The notes under the pieces are model-generated. The model made no database searches. It saw nothing but the letters and a program-made list of their open reading frames with translations, and was not told the DNA's origin. Below are positions 6,514 to 12,330 of a stretch of DNA of 12,330 nt, piece by piece. The stretch is taken from contig NZ_CAMLDV010000106.1 of NCBI RefSeq assembly GCF_946478835.1, positions 1-12,330 of the forward strand, written 5' to 3'. Each line of letters starts with the position of its first letter. Within the stretch, counting starts at the first letter, position 1. Source of the DNA: an uncultured Bdellovibrio sp. GTDB taxonomy: Bacteria; Bdellovibrionota; Bdellovibrionia; Bdellovibrionales; Bdellovibrionaceae. The position numbers and the translations under genes were made by a program.

Positions 6514-7719
6514 TTATTTTGTTTTCTTTTTGGTTTTCGTCGGAAGATTGTTTTCGGCTCTGATTTTCGAAGCTTCAAGTTTCATTTTTTCAGCTTCGGC
6601 TTCGGCCTTTCCGGTCTCCATTTTAATTTTCGCTTCTTCCGCTTTGTTTTTTGCATTTTCTGCGAGCTGTTCTAATTTTTCTCTTTCCGCTTTGGCTCTT
6701 TCGGCCTCGTCACGCAGACGTTTTAGTTCGGCTTCGGCACGCGTGGCTTCGGCTTCACTTTCTGCGATGATTTTTTTAGAGCGAGCGATTTCTAAGCTAG
6801 CTGTCGCTTGTTCTTTCTTAAGATTATTACGATTGCCCTCAAGTTCCTGGCGAATTTTAGCTGCGGCTTGTTTCGCTTTTTCTTCCTGAGCCTTGATCTC
6901 AGTCACTTTTTTGCGTTCTACTTCCGCTTGTTGAACCGCTTCTTTAGATGCAGATTGAGCAGACTTTAACTCGCTATCCATTTTTTCAGTCAAAGCTTTC
7001 GACTGCTCTTCTTGCACTTTAAGACGAGCCATCTCGGCCTCAGCTTTGGCTTTGTCCGCTTCGGCTCTAGCGATTTCTTGTTTCGCCTTCGCTTCACGAG
7101 CTTTGGCTTCTGCCACCGCTTTTTGGGTTAGAAGCTTCGCTTTGGAAAGATTCTGTTCTGCCTTTGCCGCTTCTGCTTTTTCGGCTTCTGCTTCTTTTGT
7201 TGCCTGCATTCCGGCGTTTGTTGCTTCAGCAGCTTGCTTTTCCTGATCCTTAGCTTGATCACGAAGCTGGGCTGCTTTTTCTTCGGCCTGTTTGCGTTTC
7301 GCTAAAGCTTCATCGCGGACCTGTGTGGCTTTTTGTGTTTTTTCTTGAGCAGCTTTGATGCGAGCTTGGGAGGCTTGTTGCTCTTTCTCTGCGGCTTTTT
7401 GTTGTCGTTCATGATCAGCTGCTTCCGCTTTGAGTTTTGCGGACTCTCTTTCTGATTCGGCTTGTTCTTTTTTAGCGTCGTTTTCTAGGGAACGAGCTTT
7501 GTTGATCGCGGACTGCGCTTCAGCTCTCGCTTTATCACGACGCTTACGATCTTCTTCCGCACGGCGTTTTGCTTCACCGGCTTCCGCCTTTGCGGCTTCG
7601 GCGTCTGCCGTCGCCTCTTCGGCTTCGATCTGCGTATCCGTTTGTGCAAGCACGCGCGCTGGCATTGCTTGAGTCATTAATGCTGCCAATAGAAGAATGC
7701 CAAGGGGCTTTAACTTCAT
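6514..7719 (-). CDS. Exported long alpha-helical (coiled-coil) protein, Ala/Glu/Lys/Arg-rich
   Basis: The protein has 401 residues and I do not recognise a named family. Residues 1-25 are a signal peptide (core LGILLLAALM, ending VLA), so it is exported to the periplasm or beyond. From about 28 to 391 it is one charged helix of Ala, Glu, Lys, Arg and Gln. There is no proline between residues 20 and 393, and no Phe, Tyr, Trp or Cys anywhere. At 0.15 nm per residue a single helix would be about 54 nm long. The tail (393-401) is basic, with TKTKKKTK. It recalls the central helix of TolA, but the TolA membrane anchor and C-terminal domain are absent. A structural, spacer or peptidoglycan-associated role is possible. 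The ATG start has AAGGAG 6 nt upstream. The biased composition causes long open frames on the opposite strand, which I regard as artefacts. Confidence 0.88.
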   Translation of the reverse strand: MKLKPLGILLLAALMTQAMPARVLAQTDTQIEAEEATADAEAAKAEAGEAKRRAEEDRKRRDKARAEAQSAINKARSLENDAKKEQAESERESAKLKAEAADHERQQKAAEKEQQASQARIKAAQEKTQKATQVRDEALAKRKQAEEKAAQLRDQAKDQEKQAAEATNAGMQATKEAEAEKAEAAKAEQNLSKAKLLTQKAVAEAKAREAKAKQEIARAEADKAKAEAEMARLKVQEEQSKALTEKMDSELKSAQSASKEAVQQAEVERKKVTEIKAQEEKAKQAAAKIRQELEGNRNNLKKEQATASLEIARSKKIIAESEAEATRAEAELKRLRDEAERAKAEREKLEQLAENAKNKAEEAKIKMETGKAEAEAEKMKLEASKIRAENNLPTKTKKKTK

Positions 7720-7755
7720 GAGGTTCTCCTTAAGATGTTTATTTTCAGAAATTAG

Positions 7756-7761
7756 ATTATC
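7756..7761 (-). promoter_or_regulatory. Possible -10 element of the coiled-coil gene
   Basis: The minus strand reads GATAAT here (5 of 6 matches to TATAAT), about 37 nt before the start codon and just past an upstream terminator. The place is right for the gene's own promoter, but no good -35 is seen 16-18 nt upstream, so this is tentative. Confidence 0.3.
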
Positions 7762-7773
7762 GGAGTTTTAAGC

Positions 7774-7815
7774 AAAAAAAAAGCGACCAGGATTGGGGGG
7801 GAGGGTCCTGGCCGC
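7774..7815 (-). terminator. Strong leftward intrinsic terminator with no annotated gene before it
   Basis: On the minus strand GCGGCCAGGA (7806-7815) pairs with TCCTGGTCGC (7783-7792): ten pairs with one G-U wobble. The loop is 13 nt and C-rich, and T9 follows (complement of the A-run at 7774-7782). This is a textbook terminator. It lies upstream of the coiled-coil gene, so it must end a different leftward transcript that comes from the 7835-8166 interval. Confidence 0.85.
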
Positions 7816-7823
7816 CATGGGGG

Positions 7824-7844
7824 GTTGCTTTCTACTAAAGCAAC
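7824..7844 (-). other. Hairpin spanning the stop codon of the small leftward frame
   Basis: GTTGCTTT and AAAGCAAC form a perfect 8-bp stem with a 5-nt loop, directly upstream (minus-strand sense) of the 7774-7815 terminator. The two adjacent TAG codons of the small leftward frame lie in and next to its loop. It could stabilise the 3' end of the transcript or belong to a small RNA. Confidence 0.5.
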
Positions 7845-8005
7845 GGCGGTGCCATGATCACTTCTTCGTCAAAACCGATTAAACTAGCGAAGATCACATC
7901 AGCGTTGTCGAATCCTTAGACGGAATCTGACAATTGTGGGCCTCTTTTCGAGGCATCAGCGTTTAGGAATGGATGACCGACTGGACCAAATATTTGTTTG
8001 CTCAT
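7835..8005 (-). pseudogene. Candidate broken small gene (about 56 codons with one in-frame TAA)
   Basis: Read leftward, ATG at 8005 opens a frame of 29 codons ending in TAA (7916-7918). The same frame then continues for 26 sense codons to TAG (7835-7837). The second half reads GFDNADVIFASL, then IGFDEEVIMAPPLL. Its codons (GAC, AAC, ATC, TTC, GTG, GAA) look like those of the neighbouring genes. Both halves contain an identically coded Asn-Ala-Asp (FLNADA and FDNADV). A strong terminator follows 20 nt after the final stop. One base change at 7918 would turn TAA into a sense codon such as GAA. I read it as a small gene recently broken by a nonsense change, or as a gene decaying from its 5' end. 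The first half has weaker codon bias and no ribosome site before the ATG, so the true start is unknown. No family was recognised. The alternative is a non-coding RNA. Confidence 0.35.
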
Positions 8006-8166
8006 AGTTCAAAACGAGACACTTTCAGAGGTGATCTTATTAAGGTCTTGTTCCTTGGAAATACCCGAAACAGTATTTACCTCAGAACGGTGGAAATAGG
8101 CCTCATTTCAAATTTGCAATGCTCACAAACCTTTAGTGCTCCTATGGAGTTCCCGAACTGTTAAGC
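7846..8166. other. Gene-poor interval between the coiled-coil and fibre genes
   Basis: This is the rest of a 447-bp gap. Leftward it holds the interrupted small frame and its terminator. Rightward it must hold the promoter and leader of the fibre gene, but I see no convincing -10/-35 pair. A GCCTC/GAGGC hairpin lies at 7940-7954. A palindrome AGTTC-CC-GAACT lies at 8148-8159, 7 bp before the fibre ATG. A 63-codon rightward frame (7973-8164) shows no ribosome site or codon bias and is not called. Confidence 0.5.
8148..8159. promoter_or_regulatory. Short palindrome just upstream of the fibre gene
   Basis: AGTTC and GAACT flank a 2-bp CC centre, 7 bp before the fibre start. It may be an operator or may hide the start region in the mRNA. 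It takes the place where a ribosome site would be expected. It is short enough to occur by chance. Confidence 0.3.
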
Positions 8167-11100
8167 ATGGAACGTAAAGGAATCACACTTATTCGGTGTT
8201 GCTTATTGATACTCGGGGCTTTCGGAGTTTCTGGGACGTGGGCCGCTGGCCCCTCCACCCTGCAATCCCTTACTTATCAAGGTCGCATCCTAAAAACTGA
8301 CGGCAGTGCCCTTGAACATAACAGCGTGAGTTTTCTTTTTGAGATCACAAATCCGACCGGATCTTGCGTAATCTACCGTGAGCAAGTCAATGGCATCAAT
8401 ATGTCTGGTTCTAACGGTGTGTTTGACGTGCCGATTGGTTCAGGCACAAAACTTTATCCGTCAGATCCTCTTTTCAAACTTCTAGATTCCTTCAGTAACT
8501 CCGCCAGTTTTTTATGTGACGGCGGAGTCACCTACAATCCGACGGTGGATGCCACCCGTCTTTTGAAAGTGCAATTTCACGACGGACATGGTTGGAATGA
8601 AATCAATCCTCCCAACGAGATTCGCAACGTGCCTTTTGCGGCGTATTCTCTTTCAGCACAAAAACTGGGAACCAACGTCGCCAGCGACTTCATCTTAAGA
8701 TCCAGCATTCCGACTTGTACCGCGGGCCAGGTTCTTTTCTATAATGGGACAGCTTTAAGCTGTGTGACCGATGCCGGAAGCAGCGGCGTTGTGACCTCCG
8801 TTGTCGGAAGTGGTCCCGTGACTGTGACCGGAACAAACAGCGTGACTGTCGGCGTGACTGTAGGAACAACTGCGGGAACTGTCGCCGCCGGAAATGATGC
8901 GCGCTTCACAGACTCGCGCGCCCCAATTGGAAATGCCGGTGGAGATCTCACTGGAACTTATCCGAATCCGACTCTAGCAAATGGTGTTATCACCACGGCA
9001 AAACTTTTTGCCAATCCTGGAATCAACCGTCTGGTTGCTACAGATGCGACAACGGGTGCAAATCTCACACATTTAGATTGCACGGTGGGAGAGCTTTTAA
9101 CTTGGAGTGCTGCAAATGGTTGGCAGTGCACTTCTCAAAACTCTCTTGTCGTTGGAAGTGCCGCGAGTGCGACTGGTTTCACGGGTTCCCTTGCTGGCGA
9201 CGTGAGTGGCACGCAAGGTGCGACGTCGGTCAATAAAATCAAAGGAATTTCGGTCGATGTGACAGGCTTAACATCAGGACAGATTTTAAAATACGACGGA
9301 AGCCAATGGAGCCCCGCTAGTCTGACAGATTCCAATGCCCTGCCTTTAGCAGGTGGAACGATGAATGGAGCTATCAATTTAAATAGCAACAATCTCATCA
9401 ACATCGGCTTTATGACGATGGTTGCAAATAAATCCCTGCATCTTTCAAACAACGCTTCAGACCCAACAGGGTTGACGGGCGCTGATAAAGGGAAAACTTG
9501 GTTTAACTCCACATCCAATCAAATTAAATACTGGGATGGAACTGCGGTGCAAACTTTAGGTCTTGCGGGTTCAGGCCTTACTGCTTTAACGGGAGATGTG
9601 ACGGCGACAGGACCTGGCTCTGCGGCTGCGACAATTGCTAATAATGCCATCACGACTGCAAAGATTAATAACCTCGCCGTGACAGATGCAAAAATCAATG
9701 ACGTCGCAATTGATAAAATTACGAGTGCCGCGAGCAAGTATTTCACTTATGCTCCCAACAACGTCGCTTGTACAAACGGTCAGGTCTTATCAAAAACAGC
9801 CAACGGTTGGGAATGTGCCTCCGCAACATCTTTAACGAACGCTCTGACAAACGGTCGCATTCATGTCGGTAATGCTTCAAACATTGCAACAGAAGTCGTG
9901 ATGAGTGGCGATGCCACTTTATCAAATGCGGGTGCGCTGACGTTAGCGAACTCTGGTGTTACGGCAGGGACTTATACTAAAGTAACGGTGGATGCTAAAG
10001 GTCGCGTCACCACAGGAACAAGTCCAACAACCTTGGCTGGTTATGGAATCACGGACGCTCAACCCTCAGGAAATTACCTTACGGCTTTAACCGGGGATGT
10101 TACCGCGACAGGCCCCGGCTCTGGAGCGGCGACGATTGCCAACAATGCTGTCACGACGGCGAAGATCAATAACCTTGCCGTGACAGATGCAAAAATCAAT
10201 GACGTCGCAATTGATAAAATTACGAGTGCCGCGAGCAAGTATTTCACTTATGCTCCGAACAATGTGGCTTGTACGAACGGTCAAATCTTGACGAAAACAG
10301 CCAACGGTTGGGAGTGCGGAGCTGCAAATGCCGGTTCTGTAACGAGCATCACAGCAGGAACAGGATTAACAGGCGGAACAATTACTTCTACGGGAACGAT
10401 TGGCTTAGGAACCGAACTTGCCGCCGTGGATGGTATTTCTTCAACGGGTTATGTGCAAAGAACTGGTGCTGGAGCTTATTCAACTACAGCAGGAAGTACT
10501 TCAGCCTCCAATAACACTCTTGTGCAAAGAGATGGTTCCGGAGTTTCTAACTTTTACGGCGTTGGTGTTACGGGTGCTACAAGCGGGACTGTGACTTTGC
10601 GTTCTGTTGCAACTGTGACAAGCTACTCTCTCACCTTCCCTGGATCTCAAGGAGCTGCGGGAACTGTTCTTTCCAATGACGGAAGTGGCGGTCTTTCTTG
10701 GGCAAGTATTTTAAATACGTCTTTGAGCAACGGAAAAATTTATGTCGGAAACGCTTCCAACGTAGCAACAGCCGTGACAATGAGTGGAGACGCCACTTTG
10801 TCTAATGCCGGAGCTTTGACACTTGCAAACTCAGGCGTGACTGCAGGCACCTATGCAAAAGTCACTGTGGATGCGAAAGGTCGCGTAACTTCGGGAGCAG
10901 CCCTGGTAGATGCCGATGTACCGTCAACGATTTGGCGCACAGGTGGGAATACTTTAGGAGCTGCCGGCTCCATCGGTACAAAAGATAATTTTGCTTTAAG
11001 CTTTTTAACGAACAACACAACGAAAATGACCTTGGATGCAAATGGAAATCTCGGGATCGGAACTGCGTCCCCGGCCAGTGCTCTTCACGTTGTGGGTGAC

Positions 11101-11535
11101 ATCCAATTCACAGGAACGATCACAGACATTTCCGATAGACGTTTAAAGAAAAATATTCGTCCTTTGACTTCAGGTCTTAATACAGTCCGTAAAATTTCGG
11201 TTTATTCTTACGTGATGAAAGATGATCCGCATGAAAGAACTGAGTACGGGGTCATGGCGCAGGATATGATGCAAATTCTTCCTCACCTTGTGAAGACTGT
11301 GGATACCAACGGTAATTATTATGGTGTGAATTATTTGGGTCTTGTTCCTTGGAGTTTAAAGGCCATTCAAGAACTTGACAACAACACGCAAGGGCTGCAA
11401 CGCGAAATTGCTTCTGTGCGCGACGAAAACAAGACTTTGAAAGAAGAAATCAACAATCTGAAAGACAGAAATGACCGTCTTGAAAAACAAATGAATGAAG
11501 TTCTTTTGTTACTGAAAAACAAGGGATCTGAGTAA
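8167..11535 (+). CDS. Secreted fibre protein with tail-fibre-like repeats and C-terminal S74 self-cleaving chaperone
   Basis: The protein has 1122 residues. Residues 1-27 are a signal peptide. A globular N-terminal domain follows (about 33-168, LTYQGRILKTDG to VPFAAYSLSAQKLG) with Cys67 and Cys117. The shaft (about 175-960) is built of Gly/Thr/Ala-rich modules like those of phage tail fibres, such as GGDLTGTYPNPTLANG (258-273). It includes an 80-residue module present twice (471-550 and 638-717) and a 56-residue module present twice (562-617 and 855-910). The end is an S74 intramolecular chaperone (about 986-1070): SDRRLKKNI with Ser989 and Lys994, then EYGVMAQD (1026-1033). A coiled coil follows to 1122. 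In this family the chaperone drives trimer folding and then cuts itself off before the serine. Surface fibres of this design (the MAT family) recognise prey in Bdellovibrio bacteriovorus; that role is inferred here. The ribosome site is weak. The next gene starts 2 nt after the stop. Confidence 0.93.
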   Translation: MERKGITLIRCCLLILGAFGVSGTWAAGPSTLQSLTYQGRILKTDGSALEHNSVSFLFEITNPTGSCVIYREQVNGINMSGSNGVFDVPIGSGTKLYPSDPLFKLLDSFSNSASFLCDGGVTYNPTVDATRLLKVQFHDGHGWNEINPPNEIRNVPFAAYSLSAQKLGTNVASDFILRSSIPTCTAGQVLFYNGTALSCVTDAGSSGVVTSVVGSGPVTVTGTNSVTVGVTVGTTAGTVAAGNDARFTDSRAPIGNAGGDLTGTYPNPTLANGVITTAKLFANPGINRLVATDATTGANLTHLDCTVGELLTWSAANGWQCTSQNSLVVGSAASATGFTGSLAGDVSGTQGATSVNKIKGISVDVTGLTSGQILKYDGSQWSPASLTDSNALPLAGGTMNGAINLNSNNLINIGFMTMVANKSLHLSNNASDPTGLTGADKGKTWFNSTSNQIKYWDGTAVQTLGLAGSGLTALTGDVTATGPGSAAATIANNAITTAKINNLAVTDAKINDVAIDKITSAASKYFTYAPNNVACTNGQVLSKTANGWECASATSLTNALTNGRIHVGNASNIATEVVMSGDATLSNAGALTLANSGVTAGTYTKVTVDAKGRVTTGTSPTTLAGYGITDAQPSGNYLTALTGDVTATGPGSGAATIANNAVTTAKINNLAVTDAKINDVAIDKITSAASKYFTYAPNNVACTNGQILTKTANGWECGAANAGSVTSITAGTGLTGGTITSTGTIGLGTELAAVDGISSTGYVQRTGAGAYSTTAGSTSASNNTLVQRDGSGVSNFYGVGVTGATSGTVTLRSVATVTSYSLTFPGSQGAAGTVLSNDGSGGLSWASILNTSLSNGKIYVGNASNVATAVTMSGDATLSNAGALTLANSGVTAGTYAKVTVDAKGRVTSGAALVDADVPSTIWRTGGNTLGAAGSIGTKDNFALSFLTNNTTKMTLDANGNLGIGTASPASALHVVGDIQFTGTITDISDRRLKKNIRPLTSGLNTVRKISVYSYVMKDDPHERTEYGVMAQDMMQILPHLVKTVDTNGNYYGVNYLGLVPWSLKAIQELDNNTQGLQREIASVRDENKTLKEEINNLKDRNDRLEKQMNEVLLLLKNKGSE
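9577..9816 (+). repeat. Shaft module A, copy 1 (80 codons)
   Basis: Codes for residues 471-550 of the fibre. It is nearly identical in protein to copy 2, starting at LTALTGDVTATGPGS and ending at TANGWEC. Bases 9676-9755 are identical to 10177-10256 over 80 bp, while the flanks differ mostly at synonymous sites. Confidence 0.95.
9850..10017 (+). repeat. Shaft module B, copy 1 (56 codons)
   Basis: Codes for residues 562-617 (NGRIHVGNASN to KGRVTTG). It matches residues 855-910 closely in protein, but the DNA is strongly diverged at synonymous positions, so this duplication is old or has been held only by protein selection. Confidence 0.9.
10078..10317 (+). repeat. Shaft module A, copy 2 (80 codons)
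   Basis: Codes for residues 638-717, the partner of 9577-9816, offset by 501 bp. It contains the second copy of the 80-bp identical block (10177-10256). Confidence 0.95.
10729..10896 (+). repeat. Shaft module B, copy 2 (56 codons)
   Basis: Codes for residues 855-910 (NGKIYVGNASN to KGRVTSG), the partner of 9850-10017. The block MSGDATLSNAGALTLANSG is identical in protein in both copies but uses different codons. Confidence 0.9.
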
Positions 11536-11537
11536 TA

Positions 11538-12330
11538 ATGAGACTTCGTAATTTATTTGCTCTTAGCATCTTTGTACTTCTCAGCCTCGTCACCGGCTCA
11601 TGGACCTGGGCGGCCTGCAGTTCGCCGACGGGAAACACCGGCACCATGGATTATTTTACGGCAGAAAATGTTTTTAAGTATTGTGACGGAACCTCCTGGG
11701 TTCCAATGAAGTACGGTGGCATCTCGCTGCTTAATAAACTCACGGACCCTTCCCCTTATGCTATCGCCAGTGCTGGCGTCGTTGCGGTGAAAGGCAATTA
11801 TGCTTATGTGATTGACCCAGCCGGTTCTTTGCTGGTTCTTGATATTACCACTCTGAGCAATCCCACTCCTGTTACTAAAATCTCTGATTCATTTTTCAAT
11901 TCTACATCGGCCCTTTTGGTCTCAGGAAGTTATTTAATCGGTGTTAGAAATGGCACCGTTTATATCGTTGATATCACAACTCCTACTGCTCCTGTGATTT
12001 CAGGTTCAGTCACAAATTCGAATCTGAGCAACGCCTCTTCGCTTGCTGTGAGCGGGAATTACGCCTACGCATACACATCCTTAACCAACCCGGGTCGTCT
12101 TGTTGTTATCGATATCTCAAATAAATCGGCTCCCGTTCAAACGGGCTTTGTCAGTTCACCATCTATCGCCAATGGAACCGCCGTCGCAGCTTCCGGAGGT
12201 TATGCCTATGTCAGTGTGGGAGCCTCATCAATCACGGCGATTGATGCGACAACACCCTCTTCACCTGCGATAGTTGCCAGTATCAGTGATTCGCGTATGT
12301 CCACCATTAAAGCCATGTCTATTTCAGGAC
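11538..12330 (+). CDS. Secreted LVIVD-repeat beta-propeller-like protein (partial, cut by window end)
   Basis: The frame opens at ATG 11538, 2 nt after the fibre stop (TAATAATG), and stays open to the window end: 264 codons, C-terminus missing. Residues 1-26 are a signal peptide (MRLRNLFALSIFVLL, ending TWAA). A small segment with Cys27 and Cys49 (CSSPTGNTGTMDYF, then KYCDGTSWVPM) comes next. From residue 81 come LVIVD-type repeats: 81-112, 125-154, 168-201 and 215-246, with a fifth beginning at 259. Each has the pattern of a SGNYAYV-like strand, then LVVIDI, then a Pro-rich turn such as TTPTAPV. Such repeats are thought to form beta-propeller blades on the cell surface, with unknown ligands. 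An AAGGG lies 12 nt before the ATG inside the fibre gene, so translation is probably coupled to the fibre. Its job may be as partner or accessory of that fibre; this is inferred only from position. Confidence 0.88.
   Translation, partial: MRLRNLFALSIFVLLSLVTGSWTWAACSSPTGNTGTMDYFTAENVFKYCDGTSWVPMKYGGISLLNKLTDPSPYAIASAGVVAVKGNYAYVIDPAGSLLVLDITTLSNPTPVTKISDSFFNSTSALLVSGSYLIGVRNGTVYIVDITTPTAPVISGSVTNSNLSNASSLAVSGNYAYAYTSLTNPGRLVVIDISNKSAPVQTGFVSSPSIANGTAVAASGGYAYVSVGASSITAIDATTPSSPAIVASISDSRMSTIKAMSISG

Noticed and set aside
6530..7672. Several rightward open frames rich in Ala, Ser and Phe
   Set aside because: They are complements of the Ala/Glu/Lys/Arg codons of the coiled-coil gene. The leftward gene has a signal peptide, a ribosome site and a terminator; these have none.
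7774..7960. Possible c-di-GMP (GEMM) riboswitch in the gap upstream of the fibre gene
   Set aside because: The hairpins do not show the conserved GEMM core bases on either strand. They are explained better as a terminator plus a stop-codon hairpin.
7973..8164. 63-codon rightward frame ending 2 bp before the fibre gene
   Set aside because: There is no ribosome site, no codon bias and no recognisable sequence. It crosses the interval where the fibre promoter should be and overlaps the more coding-like leftward frame.
9577..10896. Direct repeats as a CRISPR array or mobile element
   Set aside because: The repeats lie in frame within one coding region, encode protein modules and have no regular spacers or transposase.
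8167..11535. Prophage tail-fibre gene
   Set aside because: It has a signal peptide and a secreted neighbour, and no phage structural, lysis or integrase genes are nearby. Tail-fibre-like modules are also used by cellular surface fibres.

Overview
The window looks like a piece of a Bdellovibrio-type genome (Bdellovibrionota, predatory Gram-negative bacteria). This is an inference from mixed-GC codon use, the density of exported proteins, and above all a long fibre protein ending in an S74 chaperone domain next to a LVIVD-repeat protein. No marker gene fixes the species. There are eight clear protein genes (one cut by the right edge), one probable broken small gene, three good terminators and one terminator-like hairpin. 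No tRNA, rRNA, insertion sequence or CRISPR array was seen.

Region 1 (1-1800): an exported subtilisin-family protease reads leftward with its own terminator at the left edge. It is divergent from a rightward set of inner-membrane genes: undecaprenyl-diphosphatase (uppP), a five-helix MscS-type mechanosensitive channel, and a ClC chloride/proton antiporter. The spacings (24 and 12 nt) suggest one transcription unit, although a strong hairpin sits at the 5' end of the ClC gene. The unit serves lipid-carrier recycling, osmotic release and anion/proton exchange.

Region 2 (5100-6510): a leftward gene encodes a methyltransferase-fold protein with a signal peptide. It starts at TTG, and its 3' end overlaps the ClC gene tail-to-tail by 65 bp. 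After a 205-bp divergent spacer containing several small hairpins comes a small cupin gene, closed by a bidirectional terminator shared with the next gene.

Region 3 (6510-8166): a leftward gene encodes an exported, almost purely helical Ala/Glu/Lys/Arg protein with no aromatic residues and no Cys. Upstream is a 447-bp gap that carries a strong leftward terminator with no annotated gene to serve. Just before that terminator is a coding-like leftward frame interrupted by one in-frame TAA. This is the best candidate for something overlooked in the window.

Region 4 (8167-12330): a 1122-residue secreted fibre has a globular N-terminal domain, repeated phage-tail-fibre-like modules with paired cysteines, and a self-cleaving S74 chaperone plus coiled coil at the C-terminus. 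Two bases later a secreted LVIVD-repeat beta-propeller protein starts and runs off the window. They are probably co-expressed surface proteins. The fibre resembles the chimeric trimeric fibre (MAT) proteins described for prey recognition in Bdellovibrio bacteriovorus, but that role is inferred here.
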